This document shows positions 22,939 through 34,425 of a DNA stretch of 64,000 nucleotides, in pieces (position 1 is the first letter of the stretch; every line of letters starts with the position of its first letter). Source of the stretch: Blakeslea trispora. Its lineage: Eukaryota; Mucoromycota; Mucoromycetes; Mucorales; Choanephoraceae. The notes below the pieces were generated by a model. It was not told the origin of the DNA, did not search any database, and worked only from the letters and a program-made list of their open reading frames with translations. The stretch is taken from assembly GCA_025331445.1 (NCBI GenBank), contig JAIWNE010000034.1, positions 1 through 64,000 on the forward strand, given 5' to 3'. The position numbers and the translations under genes are program-made.

Positions 22939-23327
22939 TTAGCGAGGAGAATCAGCATTTGACTGTTGTAGAGCAATGTTGTTGGAGTTAATAGCACCGT
23001 TTGTAGCGCCAAATACAGCAGTTGAAGTAAGTGAATTATTAATGTATTTTTGCAGCAATTGGTTCTCCGTCACTAACGATTGGTGTTCTTTTCTGGCAGA
23101 ATCCACCTTGGAAATCATATCTGTATTGTCTTAGCTACACACACATTCTCTCTTTTTTTTTTTGTAAGCCTACTTTTCAACTGAGACTGGAGTTCAAGCA
23201 CATGTCTTTTGAAACAAGGTCAATACGGCTTTCTTTCTCTCTTTTCTTTTTGGCCCTACTTTATGAGTTCTTCTCTTTCTCCATTGTCGGTTGATGAGTC
23301 AAGATCGTCAAATTGCGAATCTGCCAT
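22939..23327 (-). CDS. SCOC/UNC-69-like short coiled-coil protein
   Basis: Three exons, 23327-23260, 23205-23174 and 23129-22939, give 96 residues with matching phases. SCOC proteins bind Arl GTPases at the Golgi and take part in autophagy and vesicle traffic. The protein starts MADSQFDDLDSS, then has a leucine-heptad coiled coil (HVLELQSQLKNN, ISKVDSARKEHQ) leading to the family signature ENQLLQKYINNSLTSTAVF. In animals the equivalent segment is ENQVLGQYIENLMSASSVF. The tail is Asn/Gln/Ser-rich. Small exons hide the gene from simple ORF searches. The start is set by the first ATG in frame with the coiled coil. Confidence 0.8.
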
Positions 23328-24293
23328 GAGAAAGTTGTTTCACTACCACTCGGGAATGAAAGCGAAAATGCCGTAGCGTCTGGAAAAAAAAATGATAATC
23401 GGACCAAAAAAAAAACTTTGGGTTGTACGCCATTTCCTAAAATAGATTGTACTTGACAACAACCATGAATAGGAAACCTATTGAAGCTAAATTTGTAGTC
23501 TAGTTACAGCAAGCCGGACATAGCAACAAATGTCATTAAAATGAATTCTCTTGATTAAATGACAAAGACTATATTGCTGGCAACACATCAGACAAATCAA
23601 AGCTATTTCTGATAAATGGCTTTACCCAAAAAATAAATAAATAAACAAGCAAAATTCAAAAGCTTGTTATCTCCTTAAGAAACAATAAAATATAATCACC
23701 ATGTGACAATACCTCTAGTTGTATAGAAGAAAAGTTGCTTAATAAGTGTTAGTGTCCGTTGTACACAGAACCTATCAGAATTTAATAAAGGTTTAGCAAA
23801 ACCATCCAGTGGCGAAATTAAGGTAGAGCAATACATGAAGCTGTTTGTATTAAAGACTCCAAGTCATCTTTCGAGGCACCTCATTGATAGTGCTGCACTT
23901 TCTTCTTTCCTTTTGTACTGTCAAGACTACACGACGCATCATTGATAATCATCTTGACGAAGGGAGAAACAACATACTAGTCAAAATTTACCTGAAATAA
24001 GAAAAAACAAATGCTGTAGACTTGCTTTATGCTTCTTTCTTATATAGTCAAAACAATGCCATGTTTTATAGCTTATTGCAAGTAAGAGAAAACAAGACAA
24101 AGCTTGAATTCTCCAACAGCCAAACAACATACTCCATCAGAGCTAAGAAAAACTTGCATAACCAAATAAATACATTTTTATTGGGTCGGATCACACGGAT
24201 ATCAAAAGACCAGTTGTCGTTACCGAACTGTTGTTTTGCTTCTGTTTATTTTATCTTTTTCTTTTTCTTTTCTCTTTTGTTTCTCAACTTATT
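23328..24293. other. Spacer between SCOC-like gene and ATG17
   Basis: Divergent promoter region of nearly 1 kb. It ends in a pyrimidine-rich tract just before the ATG17 start. No further features were recognised. Confidence 0.4.
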
Positions 24294-25783
24294 ATGGAGC
24301 AAGAGCTTATTGAGTTTTTGCTTGCTTCAAAAAAAGCCCTTCAAACAGGCCAGTCTATATGTGCTCAGGCTAACACGTATCTTCAGACGTCAGAAAGTCA
24401 TGTCGAGACCATCGCAAAAACGCACCCCAAACTAGTCTTTGTTGACAATCATATTGTCTTTCAACTGAGTGTTCTGGAAAAAGTGAGAGAGTATTTACTA
24501 TCACAGGCAGACGATCGCAAGAACCGAGTCAAAGTAAAAGGCAAAGCTTCTTTTTTTTTCTTGTGCTAAACTTTTCTATTGCATAGGAGCATGAGGCAAG
24601 GTTACAGTCATTGACTATTGAACTGACCAATGTTTTCGACCTACTGAAGCAATGCAAAGTCGACCCAGATATCCTTCGAGTGAATCAAGAAAGAGAGCCT
24701 AGCACCCAACAGCAATACAGTTGTCTATTTGACTATATATCTGATCAAGAAATAATCGAATTACAAAGACAAGCGGATGATGAAATTGGTGAAATTGAGG
24801 TAAAAGAACGAATGATGATCTTTCCACAAAGCATTTTAATTTGATAAAAAAAGACAGTGAGCAATTCATTAGAAAATCAACAAAAGCTTCTGTCTACTTT
24901 TATTTCAAGTACAGCCAAGACGCGTATCAATGCACTGGTTATTTCTCTAGATGAACCAACTGCATCTTATTCAAGCGAGAAAATCCAGATTCAAGAAGAA
25001 ATTGTTTCTGGCATGGCAGAGATATTAACAAGTTTGACGAATCATTACGATCAATCAGGTGAAGCAACAAGGTGAGCCCTTGATACTTTGATTAAATAGA
25101 TAGCGCATGGGATTTAGACTCATTGTTTTCCAAAGGATTTATCAATCAGATCCAGATGGAAGAGTAGATTTAGATATCACAGTTCTAAGAGATGATCATG
25201 AACATATACCAACTATATTGGAGAAGTTAAGGAGCAGTTTGGATGTTGTAGAATCTATAAGGTAAAAAGAAAAAGAAGAACAGTTGAATATGTATGCAAA
25301 CATACTTTTTGGCAGTGAAGAAATTCAGGGCCACATGCAAATGTACTTGCAAGTAAAAGGGGATATGCTTAAAATCCTGAATCAGTTGGAATCTTTCAGC
25401 ACAGGGGGGCAGACAGATACAATCCTGGAAAAACTAGCAGACGCAGATGTAGAAATCAAAGAAAGAGAATTAAATTTGGACGAATTCTTTAAACAGCTCT
25501 CTGCTCTAGCTGAATGGTATCGCTGCTATGCTTCTTCCTATAACTATCTTTTACTAGAGATTGAAAGAAGAAAGAAAGCTGAAGAAAGACAGAAAGCACA
25601 TTTAAGAGAATTAATGAAATCTTTTGAAGATGCCTATAATGGTAGGATTTAGTAAATTAAACTGGAAAAAAATTACAAGTTAAAAAAACAAGAATAGATG
25701 AGCTACAGGAAAGAAGATCTTGGTCTGCACAACATGGACAGTATCTTCCTGAAGTCTTGTGTCCTTTTATTAACGTAAAGTAA
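24294..25783 (+). CDS. ATG17: Autophagy-related protein 17
   Basis: Atg17 is the elongated scaffold of the fungal Atg1 kinase complex at the phagophore assembly site. Six exons (24294-24533, 24587-24799, 24854-25071, 25136-25261, 25316-25641, 25680-25783) give 408 residues, near the usual 400-440. The protein is helical throughout. Recognisable family stretches are LFDYISDQEIIELQRQADDE, HEHIPTILEKLRSSLDVVES, and the C-terminal end QHGQYLPEVLCPFINVK, which corresponds to the conserved HG-x-YLP-x-LCP motif. Exon phases all agree and no stop interrupts the frame. Confidence 0.88.
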
Positions 25784-27359
25784 AGAAAGAAGAAGAGGTG
25801 AAAAGAGATCCTGGGTTGCTTACTTATAAACTTGGTTAAAATGATAGGATTCACCATCCATGCTTAAAGTAATTATTGAGAACGAATCTCTCACCAACCA
25901 ACTACCTAATCTATCACTGGACAATGTACAAAAGGTATCAAGACTCGAAGTTCTCCTTTGACATACTGAATTTACTAAAAAGCAATCCCTTTTCTAATCA
26001 AGGCCCTATCAGAAATACATAATTCACATTAGTCTTTTCTATCTAGTATAGCTAATAAATCTTGTCATTAAAAGAAAAAATGGATGACACTATCAAGAAA
26101 GTAGTTGTCCTTTTATGAACTTTTGTCTGACTAATTGAAGTATTGTGCGTATTATATCTGAAGGACCATGTATGCTTTATCATCCTGATGACTATACTTG
26201 ATCCACATAATCAATTTAGGACTTCCATTATCTTGCCAATGAGAAATACCCTTAATACGTCGCAAATAAGACTGGAAGGTAAACCATGAATGAGTCTTTT
26301 TTCTTTCTTTTGGTTATGATGCTAGCACTATTGACTCTTTTTCTGTACTCTCTTTTATTCTTTGAAAGTCTTCCGCTTGAGGATACAAGTATTGTGGCAA
26401 AAACAAGCTTCAAATAGCTCAAGGACGAATTTTCAATTATTAGCAAAGACATAATAGTTCTCATCAACAAGAGATTAATTTCAATGATTTCTTTTATTAA
26501 ATATTTTTATGATTTTTTTTTAGTTTTCTAATCAGATACATGACTAAAGAAATAAGAAAAATGTTAGAAAAACTCACAATATACATAAAGTAATGTCTTT
26601 TTTTTTCTTCATTTCAGTAATATTTTGTTTCGAATCTGCAACAAAGGCTTGCGCCCCATTTAAGCGTGGTGGTGCATGATAATTTTTGAAACCTTTTTTC
26701 TCATCACTGAAGAAAAGCAAGACTTGTTTTCTTAGAAATAAAAGAGCTTACCAAAATAAATAAAGATACAACATTTGGCGACTTGCTATCAAACTTGACC
26801 ACGCACAAAGACCAACTTTATAAAAAAGAAGATATTTTAGGTAGCAAAACTAATAGAATAAAAGTGTGAGTTACGCGTCTAAAAAGACTATAAACCGCAA
26901 TTCAAAAAAGAGAAAAGGTTTTTTTTGTTCATAATTTCAGTTGATAAATATATAATGTTCTCTTTCATTCTTTTTTCAGAGAGATTCCCATTTTATACAA
27001 TCATCATTATTATGTACATTGACCTCTTTTCTCTCATTGCATCCGATAGAGAATCGAGTACTTACAGTTAAAAGCAAATCACCAAAAATAACAAAAAGGT
27101 AAATAAAAGAAGAAAAGAGAGATGTGAGGCAATATGGTTTCTTAAATAATTTTTTAGAAAAAATTTATAGGACTGGCTATTGGTATGAGCGCGTAAATTT
27201 CCCTAAGATAGGGGCTTAGATCTCAAAAGTAGTCACGACATACTTACTTTAACATGCAAGTAAAGTAGAATCGGATACGAAAACAACAGAGTGCCTTAAA
27301 TGCTAAAGACTCTCGACTTGAATAATAAATAAAAATGGTTTGTTATATACTTATTTATT
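25784..27359. other. Spacer without recognised features
   Basis: About 1.6 kb of AT-rich DNA with homopolymer runs. Small open frames here show no family signature and no plausible splice context. Confidence 0.4.
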
Positions 27360-28148
27360 TCAGCGTTGCGTGCGTAAGTTTTGGTTCGGGGCAACGACTT
27401 CTTGCTCATCTTGTGCTTTGAGTTGCAGCAAGATTTCTTCTACTTTTTTAAATTGGGGGTGCATATCATCGCTAACATTGGACACGGACTTAAAGTACCC
27501 CACTAATGACTCAATGTTAGCGAGACGATGTTGAAGGGAGGCGGCAGGAGCAGAAGGAACGGAAGGAGCGGAAGGAGAGAGAGAAAGAGAAGTAAATCGG
27601 GCGTTAGCATCATTACCCAAAGGTTCAACTAAGCCGTCAAAAGCAGGAAAGTCTTCAAGTTGATTTGCTTGCTGGATCTGCAAAGCAGGATTGTATCTTC
27701 TTGCAAGATACATATGTTTACATGCAGTTTGTCTTTGTACGAAGTACGGACAGCTGCAAGACACTATCCTGCCCTCATCAACACATACATTATAATGAGT
27801 TCCTTCATTGGTAAACGAGGTTATCCTCAGGTCCTCATTTGTACTGTCTCCGGCTGATACTTCGCAGACATACTCTGCCAAAATGCTTGCTGAGATTTGC
27901 TCTGCACATAACTCACGTTTTCTTGCTTCTCTTTCTTGTGGACCCATGCGACCTATGCGTAGGTTCAGACAGTTTATATTCTGAATGTGATTCGCCCCAA
28001 CATTGTTCACCAAGTTATGCACCAGTCTATCAACACGCCTGTTTGTCTTTCGCTTCGAATTTGTAGTCTTAAGTTGATTGAGTCGATTCTCGGCATGATT
28101 GTTTGTTTTCATGTTGTTATAACGAGAATAATTTTTGAGAATTAACAA
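27360..28148 (-). CDS. SWIM-type zinc-finger protein related to MULE transposase C-termini
   Basis: The 262-residue frame opens with NNHAENRLNQLKTTN and RKTNRRVDRLVHNLV. This is like the segment that joins the MULE core to the SWIM finger in Mutator-like transposases. The SWIM finger itself is CSCPYFVQRQTACKH (CxC-x8-CxH), about residues 135-150. The tail is Ser/Pro/Ala-rich and ends in a predicted coiled coil (FKKVEEILLQLKAQ). No DDE core is present, so it is either a 5'-truncated transposase or a domesticated remnant. It lies 6-8 kb from a FAR1-domain gene, the other end-module of MULE transposases. Confidence 0.6.
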   Translation of the reverse strand: MLILKNYSRYNNMKTNNHAENRLNQLKTTNSKRKTNRRVDRLVHNLVNNVGANHIQNINCLNLRIGRMGPQEREARKRELCAEQISASILAEYVCEVSAGDSTNEDLRITSFTNEGTHYNVCVDEGRIVSCSCPYFVQRQTACKHMYLARRYNPALQIQQANQLEDFPAFDGLVEPLGNDANARFTSLSLSPSAPSVPSAPAASLQHRLANIESLVGYFKSVSNVSDDMHPQFKKVEEILLQLKAQDEQEVVAPNQNLRTQR

Positions 28149-29697
28149 ATATCAGGAGCTTTGTTCAAGGCTAGTGACCACTTTTCTTTCAGTCCCAAAG
28201 TGCGGGTTGATAAATTCCAAACAGCTCATATCCCATGAAGGGTTGATGAAAATAGCTGTGTCATAACAGATGCAGTCCAACAAAATAACATATCGTATGA
28301 CTACGGGTATTTCTTGCTGTATAGCTATGATGTTCAATTAATTGGGCCTGGCTGCAGAAAACATGAAGCACATTGATTGCTTTATCTTTCTTAATCTAAC
28401 AAGAAATTAGAGACTGAGCTCTAAAGCAGCACTTTGAGTACTTCTATTGGGTTCTTAAAAACTTTGACCTTGAGAAATTGACATTTGATTGTTTCTTTTG
28501 TGTTGTGTACTACGACTTTAACCCATGCTATATTCTGTTCTTGTCCATCTTGTGCTCTACTGATTGCTTCATATCACTCACCATATTTGCATGAAATGAG
28601 TTGTCATCAACACGCTCACAAATATTGACAGACCAAGTATGGAAAACACCTTTGTAATTGATACAGAGGTAAAAAGACAGCAAATGGCTTTTTAATTCAA
28701 TATTTAAAATATCAATCAGTATTTTTTGAAGGAGAACAAAGGAAAACATCTTTCACAAACTGAAGGAATTCAGCGACAGCAGCAGAGTTCTTGTCAAAAG
28801 TAAAACAAGCAAGAAAATCTGCTGATTAGAAATCTTTAGTTGGTGGAGTGATAACCAGTTCACTTGAGGTATACAAGATGATGCTGTAATTGTCTCAATT
28901 GATTATTTTCTTTTCCTTTGACAAAATGTCATCATCTCTTAGAAGTCATTTTCTTATACTATCATGCATGTGTTACTTCAGTCTATGTTATGTAAACAAT
29001 CAAGTTAATGAATTACACACTATTCTTGAACAATCCTCTGCACAAATGTTGCCATTTTCATCTCGCGCTAGATTTATGAAAAATAACGAAAAAGAAAACA
29101 AGAAAATCAAGCAGAATGAATTTGAGGAAGATCTTGAAGACAAGTTCAAAAAACATGTTCTAGAAAGATTGTAACAAAAAGAACAAGTTGTCAAAAGAAG
29201 AAAAGGGGTTTTCTTTGGTAGAAATCCTGCCAAAAAGGGATCCCCAACACTTAGATGTAAACGGAAACTTGAAAGAAAAGAATTACCAGTCCTATCCTCT
29301 CATAACCCATCCCAATATTCTTTTGACTGTAAAATAAACTTTGCACGCAAGATTGTATTTTTTGTACTATTTTCTAGGTGTAAGCAAGAACAAAACGTCT
29401 GCCATTACCAAGCCTATTTTTGAGATTGATAATCTTACAGGATGCAACAAGGATCTCACTACAAGGAATGGGCACTAATCCCTTATTAGAAGTCATTGAC
29501 ATGATTATAATTTGCTATAAAATGTGATTTATGTCTTTCTCTTTTCATAAAAGCTATCCTTAGTTTTCTTTCTTGCTAATCTCCAGTCGATATGATCGCT
29601 ACATATAGCACAATGTGCACTATTAAAAAGGACACAACCCAAAGAACAAAGTGATTCCGGAAAACCCAAAGCATCTGACACCACGAGATCTTGCTGT
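28149..29697. other. Spacer with possible transposon debris
   Basis: Upstream of the SWIM gene, decayed minus-strand frames such as 28749-28528 (GVFHTWSVNICERVDDN) could be the lost core of the same element. On the plus strand 28960-29270 an open region ends KKGVFFGRNPAKKGSP in a shifted frame, vaguely Fanzor-like. Neither can be named with confidence. Confidence 0.25.
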
Positions 29698-31275
29698 TCA
29701 ATTGTCTGGCTTTGGATTGTTGTCAAAGAACTGAATAGAGGTCGAATGTGGAAAATGTTGTTTAATTCCCTTTGAAAACCACTCTCTTAAACTAGGATCA
29801 CATCTAATCTTGACATCAGATAGACGCTTGGATGTTCTGTTTGAATAAACGGAAAAGGAAGGCTTGCCGCACCGAATCACAATGTCGCTTTTCCAGTAAA
29901 AAGCATCATAAAAATCCATTCGAGGACAGTTGTTAAAGGTAGAGGTCATCAAAGAGAGCATGGATGACTGAACACAATGGCTCATTCGAAGCTTAAAGCT
30001 ATTGACGCTTTCAAATCCAATGTGAGATAGGCTACGATCAGGTATTTTTAAAGCACTTTGGACCGGATCTTCCCAATCTTCAGAGCTCAGTGCATAGTTT
30101 AATGACAGATGACGCTTATCATAGACCGCAATTGCATATTCATCTGTAGCGTCTGTACGGTTATCGCTACAGCTAAAGCTACAGTACATCTCTCTATCAC
30201 CTTTTAGAGCATTGGCCATTTGAAAAAACTGAGTGATTCTACATGGCCCATTGGATGGTCGCCAACTCAATGGCTCACTTGGGCAACTATAGATTCGCAC
30301 TGAATCAGCCAGACTCATGCGTTTGGCAAGTTGTAGAACATTTTGTATGCCTGCATCCCGAATCCAATCATAAAGATAATCATCCATTTTGATCCGCAAC
30401 GTCTTCAAATGTAGTGGTGTGTACCAGGTGATGTATTCAATGAGAGGCATTGTTAGCACCGGCACATCAATCTCTAGATGCTCCAGAAACTGATTGTGAG
30501 GCAGCGATGATGCTACTTTGCCACGAGTGATATTATACCTTAGTAAGAGCGTAGCCAAACTCTCTGATGTAGACTCTGAAACAGGTATATAACTAGTGAA
30601 TTTGAAATACATCAAGTTTGGACAAATTTCGAGAATGTCAAATAACACAAGTTCGGGATCGTAATCATTGAAAAATGTCAAGTGTGTCAATTGAGTGAAC
30701 TCGGACAAAACACAATGAGGTGGCTTCTCATCGAATTCCTCATTGTAAAAGTTGTAAAACACATACATGTGCTTTAGCGAATCTCGATAACTGTGGCAAA
30801 GAGCAAAATAGGATGCTTCGTATTCGTCATTACATCCAGCAGAACATGAAAACTCTTCAATAGGTATATTTATCGCTAACTGGTGAAACATGGAGATGTA
30901 GTCACTTCTGTAAGGCGAATGACTAAAGTCGACTTGCTTGAGATTGGGTGTGAAAGATAAAAGGATTTCAAGCTCTTTTGGTGTAAAGCAATTAGATTCT
31001 GGCGTCTCTTCTTCTTCCGATGACTCTGGCGATACGAAATGGCTATCAATATAAAGGGATCGTGCATATAGGCCATAGTGAAAAATGAAATCTTTGGACT
31101 GCAAAAGTTCTTTTAATTTGACGATGTTTCGAGATGACACATAAATCTCTTTATAGTAGATCTGCGCTGCTATTGCTTGCCATGCCTTACAGACATAAAA
31201 GCACTTGTAGAGAGCGTTTCGAGGAAGTCGACTGATTATTTGACGATGCAGTTCAATGGGCAAATGTTGCTTCAT
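29698..31275 (-). CDS. F-box protein (putative SCF ubiquitin-ligase adaptor)
   Basis: An intronless gene of 525 residues. The N-terminus LPIELHRQIISRLPRNALYK followed by CFYVCKAWQAIAAQIYY is a classic F-box that binds Skp1. The remainder has spaced leucine-rich stretches (FTPNLKQVDFS, FTQLTHLTFFN, CPNLMYFKF, LEHLEIDVPVL) typical of degenerate LRRs in the large fungal F-box families. It would select a substrate for SCF ubiquitylation. The substrate is not predictable. Mucoralean genomes carry many such proteins. Confidence 0.8.
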   Translation of the reverse strand: MKQHLPIELHRQIISRLPRNALYKCFYVCKAWQAIAAQIYYKEIYVSSRNIVKLKELLQSKDFIFHYGLYARSLYIDSHFVSPESSEEEETPESNCFTPKELEILLSFTPNLKQVDFSHSPYRSDYISMFHQLAINIPIEEFSCSAGCNDEYEASYFALCHSYRDSLKHMYVFYNFYNEEFDEKPPHCVLSEFTQLTHLTFFNDYDPELVLFDILEICPNLMYFKFTSYIPVSESTSESLATLLLRYNITRGKVASSLPHNQFLEHLEIDVPVLTMPLIEYITWYTPLHLKTLRIKMDDYLYDWIRDAGIQNVLQLAKRMSLADSVRIYSCPSEPLSWRPSNGPCRITQFFQMANALKGDREMYCSFSCSDNRTDATDEYAIAVYDKRHLSLNYALSSEDWEDPVQSALKIPDRSLSHIGFESVNSFKLRMSHCVQSSMLSLMTSTFNNCPRMDFYDAFYWKSDIVIRCGKPSFSVYSNRTSKRLSDVKIRCDPSLREWFSKGIKQHFPHSTSIQFFDNNPKPDN

Positions 31276-34218
31276 TTTGCAAAATACAAAAGCTTAATTA
31301 AAGCCATAAAAGAAAAGGGGAGAAAGATAGCTGAGTTTACGCTTTATTCAAACAATGAGTATAAATTGTGCCTTGTTGTTTTCCAAGTTATACACACATC
31401 AGCTAATCTTAACGCCTTAGCTTACTTTTGTTTCAAAGACAAGAATTAAATATTATTGCTAGTCTATAAATCTACATGAAAAAAGACTTGATATGGTGGT
31501 ACCATAATGTTGTTCTATCTTTAATTGAGCAATTCATTAAATGGTTTACTCATAGAAAAAAAGCATACTATCGCATATTTACCGATTCAAACTTCAAATC
31601 CTGCAAACTCCATAGCTATTTACGTTTTATATGCTTCATCTTTAGAGAACAGCTTTTCTCTTTGTTTTTTGTAGATGGAGGGAAATATCACTTATTTCAA
31701 AAATAATGGTACATCCAATTAATAGCAAAAGATATGTGTAATGTTAGAAAAAACTGACTTGTCTTTGCTAGTACATGTATTTGATAGCCTATTCTGACAA
31801 ACAGGCTATTGCTTCTTTTTCTATAATAATAATTGCTAATAGGTGGATATGAGACAAATAAAAAGAATAGGACATTGAGTCTTGTAGAATTACAAGGATC
31901 TAAACATGTCATTCCATAGCAAACAAAAGAGCGATAGAGTTGTTGCGGTAAACGCTAAACATCAGTAGTGTATACTAAATACCAAATTATGTCTCCTTGT
32001 CCAGTGAAATAATAGATAGAATTACTTTGTTTGAATAAATATATGGTGACTTCAACACTATAAGCCTTAGCAATGTCATCCAAATTAACCTAGCTATAAA
32101 GGTAGAGATGTTGTAGATGTTCAGTTCTGGTATATCTTTACTAAGAAAGAAAACATATAAACGCAAGTCGTTAATGCTCACACTAGAGAATCAAGCACAA
32201 CTAATCTACAGCATCATTCACCAATATAAGCCCTATTGGGACAAGAAAATAATGAGAGTGAAGTAATTGTACAAAAAAATACACTGATTTAGTGGCAAGA
32301 TGTGGGATGATGGAGACATATAACAATTCATGGAAAACATTTGAATGATGATATTTATAATGACTTTTTTTTTCAGTTCCTACATGAACAAAAATACTCA
32401 AAAACATTCTCAGGCATCGCTGTCTTTATTCCTCTTATTTCTTTCTGCCGTAAACAAATCACCATATCCCAAAACAACACAAGAGGAACTACTTTGAGTA
32501 TTAGTGACACTTTGCCGTTTCTGTCTATCTTTTTCTTAAATTGGGTTTACAGCCATAACAATTGTGTGGTGATCTGAGCGCATTTAAGTCTCAACAATGA
32601 CAATAAGGTAACATGTAAACCAAATAAGTCATAAGGATAACATTATCATATATAATGAAATCAATCCCTGTAAATCCTTACTAAATAAAGCATCTGAAGT
32701 AAAGTCAATAAGGTTCTCAATATACAGAATCCGACTCAATCACTCCATAACATCATTCATCTAATTAAGTCATATAAAGACAAGTAAATGATGAGAGTGA
32801 TGTAATCATATAGACTAAGTACACTAATTCAATACAAGCTGTAATTAACTGTGACATGTATAGATAATAGTTGTAGTGATAACTTATGAAACTCTTCTTC
32901 CAATCTTAACAAGAAATAAAACACTATAAACACTCTCAAAGTATTATCTTTGTCTTACTCTATTTTTCTACAATATCTTTATATCACTACAACCTAAATA
33001 CCACAAATTGCTACTCTCTAGCATTCAAATGCATTTATAATCAATCAATATGATCAATCAGAGTAAAGTGTTAGTATAAAAAAAGACTATAAGAATGAAA
33101 AAGAAAAGAATGAATAATTTGGGGCCAACTATATACTTTTATTTGATTCAGTCAAACTATATATGAGAGACAAAGAAGAAGAATGGATTTAACTATTCCA
33201 ATTGCTAACCTGTAATTTAGATTGGCAGACAATAGATTAATTTTGCTATTCGCAACTGACACTTATATCTGCATTCTATAGCAGCAATAAAGAAGGGTAT
33301 ATGCTGAGAGATCTAAAAAAGCTTTGTAGCTGTAGTTAAAATATACAAAAAAAAAAAGTTATCAAGAACAATACATTCATAAACGTATTTACAATAAAGC
33401 TGCTACTTGTTATTGATCATGCTATATCTAAGCTCTTTGTGTCGTTAAAAAGGGTGCTTGTATCAGATGAGTATTTTATATCAAGAAACAATGCTAAAGA
33501 ATGTCGTAGAAATCGAACTGTTTCAAGCAGAAAAGCGATACATGTGCTTTAGTTGCGTTTTTTAATTTTCTAAAAAAAAAAAGAGGATATTGACAGAGAA
33601 CAATATGGCAAATAATTGTCTTTCTCTTGAAAGTTTTTGTATAAAAATAATTGTTTTTACAATTGTTACAGACAAGTGAGATACATTTAAATATTTGTTG
33701 GTTTAATAAATACAGCTAATTGACTGATGACATGTTATTCATTACAATATCCAATGCAAACAATGTACAAAGCAGGTTAAAATTCTCTTTTAATCAAACA
33801 AGTGTCTGTCAATTAACAAAGAACTATAGTGAGTTTGTTGAAGACTAATAAATCACAATGTGTTCAAGTTACTCAGTTACTATACCAGTATTTCTCATAG
33901 TACAAATAGAGACAGAAAACATATATCTGAATAGAACATCTTCCTTTTAGTCTGATTGACTTTTTATTGCTACAAATTAGTGAATATATCACAATGAAGC
34001 CATTTTAAAGATTTAAGCGAGAGCTTATGAACCAAGTTCAAACTTTGTTTATTGATTAAAGTAGGTGTTGCTTTAACAGAGTGAAAAAGTCGTGTTTCGT
34101 TCATGCAACGTTGCTGTTGTCTTTCTACCATAACAACATCATTTAACTAATCCACTTGAAGAGATTCAAAAAAGTGATCTCAGTACCAATGACACTTATA
34201 GCCTTAGACTATTACACA
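31276..34218. other. 3-kb AT-rich region without recognised genes
   Basis: No coding frame of note, tRNA or clear repeat was seen between the F-box gene and the retrotransposon. Confidence 0.4.
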
Positions 34219-34223
34219 AGGGT

Positions 34224-34385
34224 TGATGTATCGTAAGCTAGATGCATCATTAAATCAAGACATTTATTCAAGACACAATCCTACTTTGTGTCACCAAGCT
34301 CAATTTATATTGACAATCTCATTCTACACTGAATAAAACCCTCTCTTAATCTTGTTTAACTCATCTTGACTTAACAGATAAATTA
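34224..34385 (+). repeat. Left LTR
   Basis: 162 bp, identical by eye to the right LTR. It has a TATA-like TTTATATT at 34304-34311 and AATAAA at 34332-34337. Confidence 0.95.
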
Positions 34386-34406
34386 TTTTTTTTAAACACG
34401 CAAAAG

Positions 34407-34416
34407 TTTATTCAGT
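34407..34416 (+). promoter_or_regulatory. Candidate self-priming primer-binding site
   Basis: TTTATTCAGT, 21 bp past the left LTR, is exactly complementary to ACTGAATAAA at 34328-34337 in the LTR. That LTR sequence lies about 20 bp after the TATA-like box, where a transcript could begin. This fits the Tf1/sushi type of self-primed reverse transcription. No tRNA-complementary TGG site follows the LTR. Confidence 0.45.
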
Positions 34417-34425
34417 ATTAAGAAA

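Noticed and set aside
28960..29270. Possible second Fanzor remnant (VFFGRNPAKKGSP)
   Set aside because: Only one weak block was visible, without the D-E-x-x-T-S or zinc-ribbon motifs, so it was not called.
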